16,078 nucleotides of DNA from Clostridiales bacterium (GTDB lineage: Bacteria > Bacillota > Clostridia > Lachnospirales > WQUN01). Shown one piece after another: positions 14,212 through 16,078 of the stretch; position 1 is the first letter of the stretch, and each line of letters begins with the position of its first letter. The stretch is from positions 1 to 16,078 of the forward strand of contig JAITPB010000199.1 of NCBI GenBank assembly GCA_031289625.1, in the 5' to 3' direction. A program made the position numbers and the translations under genes. Under the pieces are notes generated by a model. That model ran no database searches. It was not told the DNA's origin and worked only from the letters and a program-made list of their open reading frames with translations.

Positions 14212-14239
14212 TTATCGAATAAAATTTATCGAATAAAAT
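14212..14239. repeat. 14-bp exact tandem duplication at the flavoprotein stop codon
   Basis: TTATCGAATAAAAT occurs twice head to tail (14212-14225, 14226-14239). On the minus strand the upstream copy encodes the last residues and TAA stop of the flavoprotein; the second lies in the short gap before pta and recreates the same end sequence. Confidence 0.9.
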
Positions 14240-14852
14240 TGGTCGGCGTGATTGGCTCCCGCTCTGGAAGCGGGACGCCCGCCGCTTGCCCAGCCTCAAT
14301 GGATTTCAACAGCCAAGCCATATTCCGCGCGAGGGTGCGCATCGTCTGCAAGCCTTCCAAATCCTGTTTTACATCCTCCGGCACAGCGCCATGAACCATG
14401 TTCCAATATTGAGACGGAACCTGCGGCATTCCGCAAATCGCAAAATATTTATTCAGCTGATCCAGCGCCGCGGTGGAACCTGCCCGGCGGCAGACCACAA
14501 CAGCCGCGCCTGGTTTATACATCAGCCGGCCAGCGCTGGCGAACGCGAACCGATGCATCAAAGAGACGATCTGACCGCTGGGCGCGGCGTAATGCACAGG
14601 CGATCCGAGGATGATCCCGTCCGAGGATTCGGCTTTTTCCAGCGCGATATTGACGACATCATCGAACACGCAGCGCCCATTCGCTTTGGCTTTGCATTGA
14701 TAGCAAGCCGCACAGCCGCGTATCGCGCCCGTTCCGACATGAAAAATCTCAGATTCAACATTTTCACGCGCTAACGTGTCCGCGATTTCTTTGAGCGCTA
14801 AGTATGTGGAGCCCTCCGCGTGGGGGCTGCCGTTGATGAGAAGAACCTTCAA
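14226..14852 (-). CDS. NADPH-dependent FMN reductase / iron-sulfur flavoprotein (Isf-like) family protein
   Basis: A flavodoxin-fold redox protein of 208 residues. The N-terminal FMN phosphate loop is NGSPHAEGST (7-16), and GSPVHYAAPSG (83-93) is the second flavin-binding loop. Four cysteines are spaced C47-x2-C50-x2-C53-x7-C61, resembling the compact cluster motif of archaeal Isf proteins, so a [4Fe-4S] cluster is possible. Start is TTG 14852 with AAGGAG eight bases upstream; a nearby ATG at 14856 is out of frame. It has its own promoter and lies 47 bases before pta, suggesting a link between electron transfer and acetate metabolism, but the substrate is unknown. It could instead be a generic quinone or nitro reductase. 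Confidence 0.82.
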   Translation of the reverse strand: MKVLLINGSPHAEGSTYLALKEIADTLARENVESEIFHVGTGAIRGCAACYQCKAKANGRCVFDDVVNIALEKAESSDGIILGSPVHYAAPSGQIVSLMHRFAFASAGRLMYKPGAAVVVCRRAGSTAALDQLNKYFAICGMPQVPSQYWNMVHGAVPEDVKQDLEGLQTMRTLARNMAWLLKSIEAGQAAGVPLPEREPITPTNFIR

Positions 14853-14896
14853 TCATTCCGCTCCTTTCTATTCTGTTTCCTTTTTGTATGGCAGAA

Positions 14897-14925
14897 AGTG
14901 TAACACATCCAGACGTTTATTGCAA
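14897..14925 (-). promoter_or_regulatory. Probable sigma-A promoter of the flavoprotein-pta-ackA unit
   Basis: Minus strand: TTGCAA (-35, 14925-14920), 17-base spacer ending in TGT (extended -10), TACACT (-10, 14902-14897). Start of transcription about 40 bases before the TTG start codon. Confidence 0.7.
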
Positions 14926-14988
14926 TAAGCCGATGCTTTTCCCAAGGCGTTTCGCCTTTTGCCAAACCGTTTGTTATGCGCGGGCGGC

Positions 14989-15017
14989 TTGAACTGTTTC
15001 GCCCGCAATGGTATGAT
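14989..15017 (+). promoter_or_regulatory. Probable sigma-A promoter of the FkbH-like gene
   Basis: TTGAAC (-35, 14989-14994), 17-base spacer ending TGG (extended -10), TATGAT (-10, 15012-15017). Transcription would start near 15024, about 45 bases before the ATG. Confidence 0.75.
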
Positions 15018-15067
15018 AATGTCTGCGGTTTTTCTTCACGAACGATGCAATAGGCGGTTTCAGTTTT

Positions 15068-16078
15068 ATGGACAATCAAATTTGGCTGGTCATTTGGGAA
15101 TGGGAAGCGTTCCGCGGCGCGTCCGTCCCGGAAAATATCAAAGCGGTCAAAGCCTTGACGGCTCGCGGCGTTTTATGCTCCGTCTGCGGTTCGGATGAAG
15201 AGGCGGCGGCGAAAAGGCAATTAGAAGATTGGGGCGTTTGGGAAGATTTGGCCGCCCCATCCGTCGATCTGGCCCCGCTGTCTATCATCGATCGCGTGAA
15301 TAACATCATTTGCGCCGTACGGGCGACGCCGCGGAGCGCCTTATATGTTGACGCGGGCGGATCTATCTCGTGGCCGGAAAACATCCGCGGGGCGCGGCCT
15401 TCGGATCTGGCGGCTCTTTTGGAGGGGCCGCTGTTGGCTGGCTTTCCAGATCCACTGCACATCCGGCTGGCACAGGCGCAATGGATGGATCGCCTGGCGC
15501 GCCGCGCGGATTGGAAGGAACGTTTGCTCGCCGCCGCGAAAACATCTTTGCTTAACGCGGATTTGCCCGGCGTATTGGCGGCGCAAACGGCCCGGCGCAA
15601 AAGGGATTTGGACAAGTGCCGCGCCGAAATGGCCGCGCTGCACTGCGCCGGCATAAACCTGTATCAATATTTTGAGGAGCGGGGTGTTCAAACGATTGAT
15701 ATCGCGGCGGATCAGGAGATGGCCCGGCTTGTCATGGAAGACGCGCCCGCCGCGAAAATCAAAATCGCCCGTTTACTCACGCTGGGTTCTCCCTTTATCC
15801 TGGAAACTGATTTGGGCCTGAACACATATTCGTTCGCGTCTCTGCCGGACGAACATCCGGACAGTCATCCGGACAATTGTCCGGACAATCCTCCGGATGG
15901 CGAATGCGCGGCGATGGCGGCTTATCCGCCGGACAGCGCGGAAGCGGAAATGATACGGCAATACATATCTGGGCGGCTGTTTTGGCTGCCTGACGTGATC
16001 CACGCGCTGTGTACCAAACACATATTCGCGCGGAAAGTCAAACGGATTGTGCGGAAAAGATCCCACGTGCCGATTATC
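15068..16078 (+). CDS. FkbH-like (HAD superfamily) protein with degenerate active site, 5' part (3' end outside window)
   Basis: From ATG 15068 (AGGCGGT nine bases upstream) the frame is open for 337 codons to the window edge. Residues 5-118 resemble the HAD-IIIC/FkbH fold: a hydrophobic strand ending in WEWEAFRG where the family has WDLDNTLW, then ARGVLCSVCGSDEEAA (like RGI..SIASKND), and ALYVDAGGS (91-99) where the family has the FIDDNP segment. The nucleophile aspartates and the motif-III acidic pair are thus changed, so phosphatase chemistry looks lost. Residues 130-195 are helical and charged. About 196-258 (YQYFEERGVQTIDI...) could be a second, nucleotide-fold-like region. A PD-rich repeat (259-278) and a basic C-terminal part follow. 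Function unknown; similarity is by eye and should be treated as tentative. The coding frame itself is well supported by codon use, promoter and length. Confidence 0.72.
   Translation, partial: MDNQIWLVIWEWEAFRGASVPENIKAVKALTARGVLCSVCGSDEEAAAKRQLEDWGVWEDLAAPSVDLAPLSIIDRVNNIICAVRATPRSALYVDAGGSISWPENIRGARPSDLAALLEGPLLAGFPDPLHIRLAQAQWMDRLARRADWKERLLAAAKTSLLNADLPGVLAAQTARRKRDLDKCRAEMAALHCAGINLYQYFEERGVQTIDIAADQEMARLVMEDAPAAKIKIARLLTLGSPFILETDLGLNTYSFASLPDEHPDSHPDNCPDNPPDGECAAMAAYPPDSAEAEMIRQYISGRLFWLPDVIHALCTKHIFARKVKRIVRKRSHVPII
15842..15901 (+). repeat. 12-bp in-frame repeat coding x-Pro-Asp-x units
   Basis: Five consecutive 12-base units with the core CCGGAC or CCGGAT (15842, 15854, 15866, 15878, 15890) encode LPDE, HPDS, HPDN, CPDN and PPDG. 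They form a short acidic, turn-rich linker in the FkbH-like protein. Confidence 0.9.

Larger units (their letters stand above)
14853..15067. other. Divergent intergenic region with back-to-back promoters
   Basis: These 215 bases separate the minus-strand flavoprotein operon from the plus-strand FkbH-like gene and hold a promoter for each. A short hairpin GGCG-TTT-CGCC near 14946 lies between them. No RNA gene or further coding frame is convincing. Confidence 0.75.

Noticed and set aside
14943..14959. GGCG-TTT-CGCC hairpin with a T stretch
   Set aside because: Only a short stem and it lies between divergent promoters; too weak to call a terminator.
14849..15079. 76-codon minus-strand open frame
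   Set aside because: It fills the divergent promoter region, overlaps the start of the plus-strand gene, and contains both promoters; composition is not coding-like.

Overview
The window looks like a chromosomal segment of a Bacillota (Firmicutes) bacterium, most likely in the Clostridia. The evidence is the gene neighbourhoods (rsmB-rlmN-stp-prkC-rpe-thiN; rpmF/plsX/acpP/rnc; pta-ackA), a SpoVS-family gene, strong Shine-Dalgarno sites, frequent TTG/GTG starts and canonical sigma-A promoters. Base composition is moderate. A genus cannot be named from the sequence alone.

Left end (1-1480, plus strand): the 3' end of a gene for a probable surface protein, made of a long Thr/Pro octapeptide repeat followed by an unrecognised 144-residue C-terminal domain. 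It ends in a strong rho-independent terminator. Directly behind that terminator lies a decayed group II intron (5' RNA remnant plus a frameshifted reverse-transcriptase fragment), in the position class C introns prefer. Next, on the minus strand, come a tRNA-Pro(CGG) with its own promoter and hairpin.

Middle (1650-9130, minus strand): a tight operon with a promoter just upstream of rsmB, reading rsmB, rlmN, stp (PP2C phosphatase), prkC (PASTA kinase), rpe, thiN and then a ferritin-like protein of unknown role, closed by a terminator. Spacings are short or overlapping. rsgA, which usually sits between prkC and rpe, is absent.

Right-middle (9169-14852, minus strand): an Isf/FMN-reductase-type flavoprotein, pta and ackA, then rpmF from its own promoter, plsX, acpP, rnc and spoVS, ending in a bidirectional terminator. 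These genes cover acetate/ATP production, ribosomal protein L32, phospholipid acyl transfer and acyl carriage, RNA processing and a sporulation-associated regulator. Two non-coding features stand out: a 16-bp tandem array between plsX and acpP, and a 12-bp perfect inverted repeat that brackets the rpmF promoter and includes the ackA stop codon.

Right edge (15068-16078, plus strand): a divergently transcribed open frame of 337 codons runs off the window with no stop. Its N-terminus resembles an FkbH-like HAD domain that has lost its catalytic residues. It has its own promoter and a short Pro-Asp repeat. This gene, the intron relic and the repeat surface protein are the least ordinary parts of the window; the rest is conserved housekeeping.
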